A stretch of DNA of 13,753 bases from Thauera sp. (GCA_003446655.1 DMCZ01000215.1:1-13753), one strand, 5' to 3'. Counted from the stretch's first letter, positions 1-6,875 are shown. Made by a program: numbers and translations. Notes: generated from the sequence alone by a model not told the origin.

Positions 1-19
1 AGATTTGTATAAGAGACAG
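1..19 (+). other. Residual Nextera/Tn5 mosaic-end sequencing adapter
   Basis: The first 19 bases differ at one position (base 5, t for g) from the Tn5 mosaic end used in Nextera libraries, AGATGTGTATAAGAGACAG. The thioesterase reading frame remains sensible down to about base 21 and has no counterpart in the adapter, so the junction is at 19/20. This is a library artefact at a contig end and not part of the genome. A natural Tn5/IS50 end is much less likely because nothing else of IS50 is present and the match stops exactly at the end of the 19-bp mosaic end. Confidence 0.93.
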
Positions 20-395
20 GGGCATCCACCGCGACATAGGTCAGACGCGCCTCGGTCACCTTCACCACCTCCGGACTGGCCGGATTGCGCTCGGCGAACA
101 CATGCACGTCCACCGTGATCGACGACCGCCCCACCGCCACCACGTCGGCGTGAAAGCTGACGATGTCGCCGACCGAAACCGGCTGCTTGAAGGTGAAGGA
201 ATTCACCGCCACCGTCACCACGCGCGAGCGCGCCCGGCGGATCGCAGGCAGCGCACCGGCGACGTCGACCATGGCCATGATCCAGCCGCCGAAAACGTCC
301 CCGGCGGGGTTGAGGTCGGCCGGCATCGGCATCACGCGCAATGCGAGCGGGCCGTGGGGCGCGATTTCTGCAGCGGGGCTTGCTGTTCCGACCAT
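20..395 (-). CDS. Acyl-CoA thioesterase, hotdog fold, YciA-like (3' end missing)
   Basis: Hydrolyses acyl-CoA thioesters to free acid and CoA in the cytoplasm. About 125 residues are visible before the frame reaches the adapter at the contig edge, so the C-terminus is missing. The segment NPAGDVFGGW at residues 29-38 followed by IMAMVD is the signature of the YciA/BACH hotdog family (N-x-x-G-D-x-F-G-G-W). Residues 64-70 (VNSFTFK) and 75-80 (VGDIVS) continue the central strands of the fold. I chose ATG at 395 because GGAG lies six bases upstream. An ATG at 401 would add two residues, but that GGAG sits one base before it. The gene is divergent from the patatin-like gene across a 212-bp gap. 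The family is sure. The exact chain-length specificity is not visible. Confidence 0.88.
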
Positions 396-480
396 GAGCA
401 TCTCCAGCGGGCGGGGCCGCACGCAGCGGCGGAATCGAAGGCCCCGATGATGCCAAGAAAAGCGCGCGCCGGGTTGCGCA

Positions 481-520
481 GGCTGGTCGTTCCGCAGGTG
501 TCACCAGCCGACACACCTGC
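481..520. repeat. Two interleaved inverted repeats (pseudoknot-like order)
   Basis: The 7-base arm ggctggt (481-487) pairs perfectly with accagcc (503-509). The 8-base arm gcaggtgt (494-501) pairs perfectly with acacctgc (513-520). The arms alternate 1-2-1'-2', which is the order of an H-type pseudoknot or of two mutually exclusive hairpins. At the DNA level they could instead be overlapping protein-binding dyads. The element is about 85-125 bases upstream of both divergent starts, so either gene could carry it as leader. Pairing is seen directly. Any function is inference. Confidence 0.45.
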
Positions 521-573
521 ATGCGCCTGCAACGCGGGGCACGTGATACTCTGAATTGTGCAACGCAACATTC

Positions 574-591
574 CATCCAGCGTACTGGATG
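574..591. repeat. 7-bp dyad just upstream of the patatin-like gene
   Basis: Arms catccag (574-580) and ctggatg (585-591) flank the spacer cgta. The dyad ends five bases before the patatin-like gene's GAGGAA ribosome binding site (597-602), a place where an operator or a translation-affecting hairpin would act. No T-run follows, so it is not an intrinsic terminator. Confidence 0.35.
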
Positions 592-607
592 ACTGCGAGG
601 AATACCG

Positions 608-1660
608 ATGGTCTCCCTGAGATGGCCGCGCCGCCGGCCCGACGTCCAGCCGCCGCTGCTCAGCCTCGCCCTGCAGGGCGGCGGCGCCCACGGCGCCTAC
701 ACCTGGGGCGTGCTCGACCGCCTGCTCGAAGCCGGCATCCGCATCGACGGCATCAGCGGCACCAGCGCCGGCGCGATGAACGCGGTGGCGCTCGCTCACG
801 GGTGGACGACCGGCGGCGCCGATGGCGCGCGCGCCGCGCTCGCCGCCTTCTGGCAGGCGGTGGGCGACAGCGTGCCCTTCCACCTCGAGCTGCTGAACAG
901 CCTCAACACTTCGGCAGACGGCGCGCTGCCGACGCCGATGAGCGTGATGATGGGCTTCATGCGGCTGTTCTCGCCTTACCAGCTCAACCCCTTCGAGCTC
1001 AACCCCCTGCGCGACGTGGTGCGCGCGCAGTTCGACTTCGAGCGCCTGCGCCGCGACTGCCCGCTCAAGCTCTTCATCGCCGCCACCGCGGTGCGCACCG
1101 GCAAGGTCCGGCTGTTCCACACCGCCGAGCTCACCGAATCGGCGCTGCTCGCCTCAGCCTGCCTGCCGACGCTGCACCATGCGGTGGAGATCGACGGCGA
1201 GCATTACTGGGACGGCGGCTTCACCGCCAACCCGGCGATCTATCCGCTGCTCTACGAGTGCGCCACACCCGACATCCTGCTGGTGCTGCTCAATCCGCTG
1301 CAGCGCGACGACGCGCCGCGCAGCGCCGAGGACATCTCGGCGCGCAGCATGGAGCTCGGCTTTTCGACCACGTTCCTGCGCGAGATGCGGATGATCGCCC
1401 ATGCGCGCCAGTACATCGCCGAGACCGCGCGCTGGATGCCGCTGGGCCGGCTCGAACGCAAGCTCGTTGGCCAGCGCTTTCATCTGATCGAAGCGCGCGA
1501 ACTCGCCGAAGCGGGCAAGGGGAGCAAACTGAACGCGGCCGGCAGCTTCCTGACCGAACTCCATGCCCTTGGCCGCGCGCGCGCAGAAGACTGGCTCGGC
1601 CAGCACTACCGCCAGGTAGGCCGGCAAGAGTCGGTGGATGTGGGCGGGCTGTTCCTCTAG
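608..1660 (+). CDS. Patatin-like phospholipase
   Basis: A 350-residue protein of the patatin family, serine hydrolases that use a Ser-Asp dyad to cleave acyl ester bonds of (phospho)lipids. The oxyanion-hole motif GGGAHG is at residues 24-29, the nucleophile elbow GTSAG at 51-55 (Ser53) and the catalytic Asp motif DGG at 202-204 (Asp202), so the active site is complete. The C-terminal 100 residues include the segment SFLTELHALGR at 313-323, as in single-domain bacterial members. No signal peptide is present and the N-terminus is basic (RWPRRRP), which suggests a cytoplasmic protein or one delivered by another route. ATG 608 has GAGGAA five bases upstream. The natural substrate cannot be read from sequence. 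Confidence 0.92.
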   Translation: MVSLRWPRRRPDVQPPLLSLALQGGGAHGAYTWGVLDRLLEAGIRIDGISGTSAGAMNAVALAHGWTTGGADGARAALAAFWQAVGDSVPFHLELLNSLNTSADGALPTPMSVMMGFMRLFSPYQLNPFELNPLRDVVRAQFDFERLRRDCPLKLFIAATAVRTGKVRLFHTAELTESALLASACLPTLHHAVEIDGEHYWDGGFTANPAIYPLLYECATPDILLVLLNPLQRDDAPRSAEDISARSMELGFSTTFLREMRMIAHARQYIAETARWMPLGRLERKLVGQRFHLIEARELAEAGKGSKLNAAGSFLTELHALGRARAEDWLGQHYRQVGRQESVDVGGLFL

Positions 1661-1693
1661 CGCCGGGCCCGGCCGGCCGCGACCGGCGCCGGC
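1661..1693. terminator. GC-rich palindromes in a convergent gap (possible bidirectional terminator)
   Basis: Only 33 bp separate the convergent stop codons of the patatin-like gene and the deaminase. The gap is almost pure G+C and holds a perfect 12-base palindrome gccgggcccggc (1662-1673) plus a second stem, gccgg/ccggc, around ccgcga. Such folding could slow polymerase from both sides, but neither strand has the T-tract of a standard intrinsic terminator. Confidence 0.3.
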
Positions 1694-2698
1694 TCAGTCA
1701 GGCATGGCGTCCAGCCGGGTGAGCCAGGGCGTGCGCAGCGACTCGGGCACGAAGCTCGCCTCCAGGCTGTTGCGCGCCACGCGCTTGAGCTCGGCGCGCG
1801 TGAGATCGAGCGCCTGCGCGGTCTGCAGGTAGTTCTGCCCGATGTAGCCGCCGAAATAGGCAGGATCGTCGGAGTTGATCGTGAGCTTGAGCCCTGCGTC
1901 GAGCAGGCGCTTGAAGTTGTGTTCGGCAAGCGTCGGGAACACGCACAGCTTCACGTTCGAGAGCGGGCACACCGTCAGTGCGATCTGCTCGCGCGCCAGG
2001 CGTTCGACCAGGGCCGGATCTTCCTCGCAGCGCACGCCGTGGTCGAGGCGCTCGACCTTCAGCACATCGAGCGCCTCGACGATGTAGGCCGGCGGCCCCT
2101 CCTCGCCGGCGTGGGCGACGAGATGCAGGCCGAGCTCGCGGCAGCGCGCGAACAGGCGCGCGAACTTGCCCGGCGGATGGCCCTGCTCGGACGAGTCCAG
2201 CCCCACGCCGTGGAGGCGCGCCAGATGCGGCAGCGCCTGTTGCAGCGTGGCGAAGCCCTCGTCCTCGCTCAGGTGGCGCAGGAAGCACAGGATCAGCCGC
2301 GAGCTGATACCCCAGCGCGCCTGGGCCTCGGCGCAGGCGCGCTCCAGCCCGTCGAGTACGGTCGCGAAGGCGATGCCGCGCGCGGTGTGGGACTGCGGGT
2401 CGAAGAAGAGCTCGGCGTGCACGACGCCGTCAGCGTGCGCACGCTCGAAATAGGCGAGCGCCAGCTCGAAGAAGTCCTGCTCGTGGATCAGCGCCGCCGC
2501 CCCCGCGTAGTACAGGTCGAGGAAGCTCTGCAGGTCGGTAAAGGCGTAGGCGGCGCGCGTGGCCTCGATACTGTCCCAGGGCAGCGCCACGCCGTTGCGG
2601 CGCGCGAGCGCGAACATCAGCTCCGGCTCGAGGGTGCCCTCGATGTGCAGGTGCAGTTCGGCCTTGGGCAGGGTACGGACGTAGGTCTCGAGGTCCAT
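1694..2698 (-). CDS. Adenine deaminase / adenosine deaminase family protein
   Basis: A 334-residue metal-dependent amidohydrolase that should convert adenine (or adenosine) to hypoxanthine (or inosine) and ammonia. Zinc-site residues are present: HLH at 16-18, HAGEEG from His196 with Glu199, His220 in LDHG, and Asp277-Asp278 in NSDDPAYFGG. The segments KAELHLHIEGTLEPELMFAL and YAFTDLQSFLDLYY, and GLDSSEQGHPP at 167-177, closely match what I remember of bacterial adenine deaminases of the Pseudomonas PA0148/yeast Aah1 type, so adenine is the more likely substrate. ATG 2698 is preceded by AAGGAG at good spacing; the open frame upstream to 2827 overlaps the neighbour's stop and does not look like this family. 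The 69-residue gene lies 103 bp upstream on the same strand and may be cotranscribed. Confidence 0.9.
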   Translation of the reverse strand: MDLETYVRTLPKAELHLHIEGTLEPELMFALARRNGVALPWDSIEATRAAYAFTDLQSFLDLYYAGAAALIHEQDFFELALAYFERAHADGVVHAELFFDPQSHTARGIAFATVLDGLERACAEAQARWGISSRLILCFLRHLSEDEGFATLQQALPHLARLHGVGLDSSEQGHPPGKFARLFARCRELGLHLVAHAGEEGPPAYIVEALDVLKVERLDHGVRCEEDPALVERLAREQIALTVCPLSNVKLCVFPTLAEHNFKRLLDAGLKLTINSDDPAYFGGYIGQNYLQTAQALDLTRAELKRVARNSLEASFVPESLRTPWLTRLDAMPD

Positions 2699-2801
2699 GG
2701 CGCTCTCCTTGGGGAAGGTCGGATCAGGGGCTGGGCGTTCCCTGCGCACGCGCCATCCGGCGCCGAGGGTGGCCCGGGAAGTCGCCGGGCGGCGCGCGGG
2801 C

Positions 2802-3011
2802 TCAGATCCCGCAGCCGCACAGGCCATGCGCGCCCGGCCGCAGGATCGGCTCGACGCGCGCGGCGTCGATCAGCCCCAGCTCGACCAGCGCCTGCAGCTG
2901 TCCCGCGAAGTAGCTGTCGTGCCGCCCCGCCTCGGCGGCACGGATGAAGCTCGCCGCAGCGCGCTCGAACAAAGCCTCCGCCGCAGCCTGAAGATCGTCA
3001 GCCTGAACCAT
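2802..3011 (-). CDS. Small protein of unknown function, 69 aa, Cys-containing C-terminus
   Basis: I do not recognise this protein. It is 69 residues long, acidic and Ala-rich, and predicted helical (for example residues 7-28 and 36-48). It ends in HGLCGCGI, where two cysteines separated by one glycine could bind a metal or form a disulfide. No signal peptide or membrane segment is visible. ATG 3011 has GGGAG six bases upstream, which supports it over a GTG at 3053. It precedes the deaminase on the same strand with 103 bp between them, so a two-gene operon is possible. A real gene is likely because of the ribosome binding site and regular helical composition, but it is short and in a GC-rich genome. 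Confidence 0.6.
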   Translation of the reverse strand: MVQADDLQAAAEALFERAAASFIRAAEAGRHDSYFAGQLQALVELGLIDAARVEPILRPGAHGLCGCGI

Positions 3012-3250
3012 CGCCGTCTCCCGTCGATTGATCGCTACAACTGGTGTCGCCACAGTTTACGCCCACTGGCGAAAGCGGTGGCAAGGCCGCAGCGTCGCAT
3101 CGGCGCCCGGGACGCAGGTGGGTGTTTCCTTGTGGCTGCAGCCGTGCGACGGTAGGATGCCCGCCTGCTCCCTGCAGCGAGGCGCCTGTCGCGACGCTTC
3201 GCCGCAGGACTCGCCTGCCGATTACCTCCCCTGTCACGGAGACCCTACAG
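3012..3250. promoter_or_regulatory. Divergent intergenic region upstream of dctP
   Basis: This 239-bp gap lies between the 69-residue gene and dctP. On the plus strand TTGTGG (3130-3135) and TAGGAT (3153-3158) are 17 bases apart and form a plausible but weak sigma-70 promoter about 90 bases before dctP. A perfect 10-base palindrome, ggctgcagcc (3134-3143), overlaps its -35 box and could be an operator. Around 3040-3056 the imperfect dyad actggtg/ccacagt is a second candidate site. No small gene is supported here. Confidence 0.35.
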
Positions 3251-4234
3251 ATGCGCAAAACCTGGCTTGCCCCGCTGTTCGCCGCCTTCACCGTCGCCGG
3301 CCTCGCCCTCGCGACCCCCGCCGCAGCGCAGACAACCCTGAAGATGGCCTATGCCCTCTCGGCCAACTCGCACTATGGTGCCGGCGGCGAGGCCTTTGCG
3401 CAGGCGCTGGACGCCAACACCGGCGGCCGCTACAAGGTGCAGCAGTTCCCCAACAGCGCGCTCGGCGGCGAGCGCGAGGTCATCGAGGGCCTGCAACTGG
3501 GCACCATCGACCTCGCCATCGTGTCGACCGGCGCCACGCTGAACTTCGTGCCGCAGACCGGCGTGTTCGACATCCCCTTCCTGATGCGCGACCTCGCCCA
3601 CGCCCGCCAGGTGCTCGACGGCCCGATCGGCCGGGACATGCTGAAGGCCTTCTCGGCACGCGGGCTCGAGGCGCTGGCCTGGGGCGAGCAGGGCTTCCGC
3701 CACCTCACCAACAGCAAGCGCGCGGTGACCACTGCGGCCGACGCCAAGGGCCTGAAGATCCGCACCACCGAGAACCCGGTGCACATCACGGCCTTCCGTC
3801 AGATCGGCATCCTGCCCACCCCGATGGCTTGGCCGGAAGTGGCAACCGCGCTGCAGCAGGGCACCATCGACGGCCAGGAGAATCCGCTCTCGGTGATCAC
3901 CTCGGCCAAGCTGTCGCAACTGCAGAAGCACCTGTCGCTGACCGGCCACGTCTATGCGCCCGCGGTCGTCATGGTGTCGCCGACCGTCTATGGCAGCCTG
4001 TCCGACGCGGACAAGCAGGCCTTCCTCGAAGCCGCCAAGATGGGGGCGCAGGCGATGCGCGCCTTCGTCGACAACATCGAGAAGACCGGCGTGGAGCAGT
4101 TGAAGGCTGAAGGCATGGAGGTCGTCACCACGGTGGACCGCAAGTCCTTCGAGGATGCGGTGGCGCCGGCCTACGAGGAGTATTACAAGCGCTTCGACAA
4201 GAAGCTGATCGACGACATCCGCAATACGCGCTGA
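3251..4234 (+). CDS. dctP: TRAP transporter substrate-binding protein, DctP family
   Basis: Periplasmic solute receptor (327 residues) that captures an organic acid and delivers it to the DctQM membrane complex. A signal peptide is clear: basic MRK, hydrophobic residues 5-21, then cleavage after ATPAAA at about residue 26. Family features follow in order: NSALGGEREVIEGLQLGTID (about 68-87), the DIPFL segment at 107-111, KGLKIRT with Arg171, the conserved arginine that pairs with the substrate carboxylate, and GTIDGQENP at 204-212. ATG 3251 has GGAGA eight bases upstream. Length is normal. The ligand is unknown; C4-dicarboxylates are one option, but many members bind aromatic acids, keto acids or sugar acids. 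Confidence 0.93.
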   Translation: MRKTWLAPLFAAFTVAGLALATPAAAQTTLKMAYALSANSHYGAGGEAFAQALDANTGGRYKVQQFPNSALGGEREVIEGLQLGTIDLAIVSTGATLNFVPQTGVFDIPFLMRDLAHARQVLDGPIGRDMLKAFSARGLEALAWGEQGFRHLTNSKRAVTTAADAKGLKIRTTENPVHITAFRQIGILPTPMAWPEVATALQQGTIDGQENPLSVITSAKLSQLQKHLSLTGHVYAPAVVMVSPTVYGSLSDADKQAFLEAAKMGAQAMRAFVDNIEKTGVEQLKAEGMEVVTTVDRKSFEDAVAPAYEEYYKRFDKKLIDDIRNTR

Positions 4235-4306
4235 GCGCCCGTTGCACGGGCCGCGCCTGCCGCACACCTCGTCCGGCTCGACGGCCCGGAATCCTGCATC
4301 CCCGCT

Positions 4307-4327
4307 GCCCCCGCCCCGCGCGGGGGC
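4307..4327 (+). promoter_or_regulatory. GC hairpin in the dctP-dctQ intergenic region
   Basis: A perfect 8-bp stem, gcccccgc (4307-4314) with gcgggggc (4320-4327), encloses a 5-base loop. It lies 72 bases after the dctP stop and 21 before the dctQ start. A smaller stem, gcccg/cgggc (4237-4251), follows the dctP stop directly. No T-run follows, so full termination is unlikely. In known TRAP operons a stem-loop between P and QM is thought to protect the P message and keep the receptor more abundant than the membrane subunits, and this element is placed to do the same. Confidence 0.6.
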
Positions 4328-4347
4328 ATGACCGTCTACCGATCACC

Positions 4348-4845
4348 ATGACGCTCCTTTGCCGCATCGACCACTGGCTGTTCAAGGCTGTCGCCGTGCT
4401 CGCCCAGCTCTTCCTGATCGGGGCGGTGGCGGCCGGTTTCTGGCAGGTCATCGCCCGCTTCGTGCTGTCCGCGCCGGTCGACTGGAGCGAGGTATTGACG
4501 CGTGCGCTGTTGATCTGGGCGGTGCTGCTGGGCGTTGCGCTGGCCTTCCGTCACGGCGCCATGCTCGGCGTGGAGATCCTGCGCAGCGTGCTGCGCGCGG
4601 GCCCGCGCCGGGCGCTGGCGTGGCTGGTGGCGCTGGTCTGCAGCGGCTTTCTCGGCTTTCTGGCCTGGATCGGCGGGCAGATGACCTGGCGGGTACGCTT
4701 CCAGACCGTGCCCAGTCTGGATATCTCGATCTCGTGGATCTACCTGGCGATTCCGGTCGGTGCCACGCTGGCTGCGATCGCCGTGCTGATCCGCGTCGCC
4801 GCGGCGCCAGAGGCCGAGCGCGTGCCGCTCGACGGCCAGGGTTGA
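4348..4845 (+). CDS. dctQ: TRAP transporter small membrane subunit, DctQ family
   Basis: A 165-residue inner-membrane protein that forms the sodium-coupled permease together with DctM. Four hydrophobic segments are visible, roughly residues 13-37, 49-67, 87-110 and 128-149, as is standard for the family. WSEVLTRALLIWAVLLGVA (about 45-63) contains the typical WxE-x-x-x-R motif before the second membrane segment. There is no recognisable ribosome binding site before ATG 4348. A seven-codon reading frame starting at ATG 4328 ends in TGA overlapping this ATG, so reinitiation is a possibility. The dctM gene starts 30 bp after the stop. Confidence 0.9.
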   Translation: MTLLCRIDHWLFKAVAVLAQLFLIGAVAAGFWQVIARFVLSAPVDWSEVLTRALLIWAVLLGVALAFRHGAMLGVEILRSVLRAGPRRALAWLVALVCSGFLGFLAWIGGQMTWRVRFQTVPSLDISISWIYLAIPVGATLAAIAVLIRVAAAPEAERVPLDGQG

Positions 4846-4875
4846 TCACGACCGACCTTCAGCCTACCCACCGCC

Positions 4876-6150
4876 ATGTCCCAGTTGATGATCCTCACCA
4901 TGCTGATCTTCTTCGGCCTCACCGTGCCGGTGGCGGTGTCGATCGGCCTGGCGGCGATGACGGGCGTGGCTGCGGCCAACCTGCCCTGGCTGGTGGTGGC
5001 GCAGCAGATCTACGCCGCGCTCGACAAGTACCCGCTGGTGGCGATTCCCTTCTTCATCCTCGCCGGGAACCTGATGGAAGCGGGCGGCATCTCCGAGCGC
5101 CTGGTGGAGTTCGCCAAGAGCCTGGTGGGCGGCGTGCAGGGCGGGCTGGCGATGGCCTGCGTGATCACCTGCATGATCTTCGCCGCGGTGGCGGGCTCGA
5201 GCGTGGCGACCACCTTCGCGGTGGGCGCGATCCTGATCCCGGCCATGGTGCGCCACGGCTACCCCGCGCCCTTCGCCGCCTCGCTGCAGGCCACCGCCGC
5301 CGAGCTGGGCGTGATCATCCCGCCCTCGGTGCCGATGATCCTGTTTGCGGTGTCGACCGACACCTCGACCGGCGAGCTCTTCATCGCTGGCGTGCTCCCC
5401 GGCCTGATGATCGCGGTGGCGCTGATGGCCTACGTGTGGTTATATGCGCGCCGCAACCACCTTGGACTGGAAGACGGTGACGGCCGCCAGCCCATCTGGC
5501 CTGCGCTCCGGCGCGCCTGGCTGGCGCTGCTGATGCCGGTAATCATTCTCGGCGGCATCTATGGCGGCGTCTTCACGCCCACCGAGGCCTCGGTGGTGGC
5601 GGTGGTGTATGCATTGGTCGTGGGCATGCTGGTGTATCGCCGCATCCGCCTCGCCGACCTGTCGGCGACGCTGCACCGCTCGGTGATCGGTACTGCGAGC
5701 ATCATGTTCATCATCGCCAACGCCGGCGTGTTCGGCTTCCTGCTCAACCGCGCCGGCGTGCCGGATGCGCTCGGGCAGTGGCTAGGCCAGCTCTTCAGCG
5801 ACAAGGTGAGCTTCCTGCTCGGGGTGAATGCGGCGCTGTTCCTGATCGGCATGGTGATCGAGACCTCGGCCTCGATCGTGGTGCTCGCGCCGCTGCTGCT
5901 GCCGGTGGCGGTGAGCTTCGGCGTCGATCCGGTGCACTTCGGCATCATCATGGTGATCAACCTCGCGCTCGGCATGATCACCCCGCCCTTCGGCGTGAAC
6001 CTGTTCGCCGCCAGCTCGATTTCGGGCGTGCCGCTCGAGCGCATGGTGCGCCCGCTGCTGCCCTTCGTGGCCACCGTGATCGCCTGCCTGCTGGTGATCA
6101 CCTACGTCCCCGAAATCAGTCTGGTGCTGCGCGACCTCGTCTATCGCTGA
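4876..6150 (+). CDS. dctM: TRAP transporter large membrane subunit, DctM family
   Basis: A 424-residue polytopic inner-membrane protein that carries substrate and sodium ions. Family landmarks are all present: AGGISERLVEFAKSLVGG (69-86), GSSVAT (107-112), VIIPPSVPMILFA (146-158), GVFTPTEAS (231-239) and MITPPFGVNLF (367-377), spread over about a dozen hydrophobic segments in an inverted-repeat layout. Length is typical for a stand-alone DctM, so there is no DctQ-DctM fusion here. No clear Shine-Dalgarno precedes ATG 4876, as with dctQ, which suggests coupled or low-level translation relative to dctP. The stop is followed by a 70-bp convergent gap and ureJ. Confidence 0.93.
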   Translation: MSQLMILTMLIFFGLTVPVAVSIGLAAMTGVAAANLPWLVVAQQIYAALDKYPLVAIPFFILAGNLMEAGGISERLVEFAKSLVGGVQGGLAMACVITCMIFAAVAGSSVATTFAVGAILIPAMVRHGYPAPFAASLQATAAELGVIIPPSVPMILFAVSTDTSTGELFIAGVLPGLMIAVALMAYVWLYARRNHLGLEDGDGRQPIWPALRRAWLALLMPVIILGGIYGGVFTPTEASVVAVVYALVVGMLVYRRIRLADLSATLHRSVIGTASIMFIIANAGVFGFLLNRAGVPDALGQWLGQLFSDKVSFLLGVNAALFLIGMVIETSASIVVLAPLLLPVAVSFGVDPVHFGIIMVINLALGMITPPFGVNLFAASSISGVPLERMVRPLLPFVATVIACLLVITYVPEISLVLRDLVYR

Positions 6151-6220
6151 GCGTCGCGCGTGCGACCCGCGCTGAGCCGCACACGCTGACGCAGGAACCG
6201 AGGCCCAGGCTACATCCGGC
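6151..6220. terminator. Convergent gap between dctM and ureJ, weak hairpin
   Basis: The 70-bp gap contains gtcgc (6153-6157) and gcgac (6162-6166) as a 5-bp stem with a 4-base loop directly after the dctM stop. It has no T-tract on either strand. Both the TRAP operon and the urease cluster must end here, so Rho-dependent ending or readthrough into antisense is likely. Confidence 0.2.
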
Positions 6221-6808
6221 TCAGGCGCCGAGCATCACCGCACCGGCTCCGGCAATCACGCCACCCGCAATGCGTTGCACACGCTGCCCCAGCGTCGTCT
6301 GCGGCATCCAGCGCGCCAGCGCGTAGCCGATGCCGTGCAACAAGGCGGTAGCGAGCGCAAAGCCGGCCACGTAGGTCGCCAGGCTGGCGCCCCCCATCTC
6401 GGCATGGTGGGCGTGGCCATGGAAAAGCGCGAAGGCCGCCACCAGCGGCAGCGCGGCACCCAGCGGCAGACGTGCGGCAAGCGCGATCAGCAGCCCAAGC
6501 ACCAGCACCGATGCAGAAATCCCCGCCTCCACCGCAGGCAGCGCGATACCGGCCACGCCCAGGCCGGCACCCGCAAGCATCGCCAGTACGAAGCCTGCCG
6601 GTAGCGCCCGCCGGGCAGTTCCGGACTGGTGCGCCGCGTAGAGGCCGACTGCGAGCATCGCCAGCAAGTGGTCCAGCCCCCCGAAGGGATGCGCGAAGCC
6701 GGTCAGAAAGCTGGCCGTTTCGTGGCCAGGATGGGCAAAGGCCGTACCGGAGACGGTGGAGAGGCCAAGCGCGAGCGCAGGCGCGGCCAGCAGGCGGAAG
6801 GGTGTCAT
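6221..6808 (-). CDS. ureJ: HupE/UreJ family nickel permease
   Basis: A 195-residue membrane protein expected to bring nickel (possibly cobalt) across the envelope for urease. A signal sequence of about 25 residues ends in GTAFA and exposes HPGH (26-29), the characteristic new N-terminus of HupE/UreJ proteins. The motif HPFGGLDHLLAM (40-51) and the His cluster FHGHAHHAE (129-137) provide likely metal ligands. About six further hydrophobic stretches follow. ATG 6808 has AGGAGA eight bases upstream. It is the last gene of the urease cluster, 67 bp after ureG, which supports the urease role over a hydrogenase role. Confidence 0.9.
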   Translation of the reverse strand: MTPFRLLAAPALALGLSTVSGTAFAHPGHETASFLTGFAHPFGGLDHLLAMLAVGLYAAHQSGTARRALPAGFVLAMLAGAGLGVAGIALPAVEAGISASVLVLGLLIALAARLPLGAALPLVAAFALFHGHAHHAEMGGASLATYVAGFALATALLHGIGYALARWMPQTTLGQRVQRIAGGVIAGAGAVMLGA

Positions 6809-6875
6809 GAGCGTTTTCTCCTGTGGGTTCGATGGAATGAGGTCGGTGTCGGGGGGTGCCCGCAGCGCATGAGAC

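Larger units (their letters stand above)
396..607. promoter_or_regulatory. Divergent intergenic region with several inverted repeats
   Basis: This gap lies between the thioesterase and patatin-like starts and must hold the promoters for both, although I see no convincing -35/-10 pair on either strand. It contains two interleaved inverted repeats at 481-520 and a separate 7-bp dyad at 574-591, listed separately. No credible small gene is present; open frames crossing it lack ribosome binding sites and resemble nothing. Confidence 0.5.

Noticed and set aside
1..19. Natural Tn5/IS50 transposon end
   Set aside because: No other IS50 sequence is present and the match ends exactly at the 19-bp engineered mosaic end at a contig edge.
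556..1722. 388-codon frame overlapping the patatin-like gene
   Set aside because: It is a +1 shadow of a gene with a complete catalytic dyad, and its product is an Arg/Ala/Pro-rich string.
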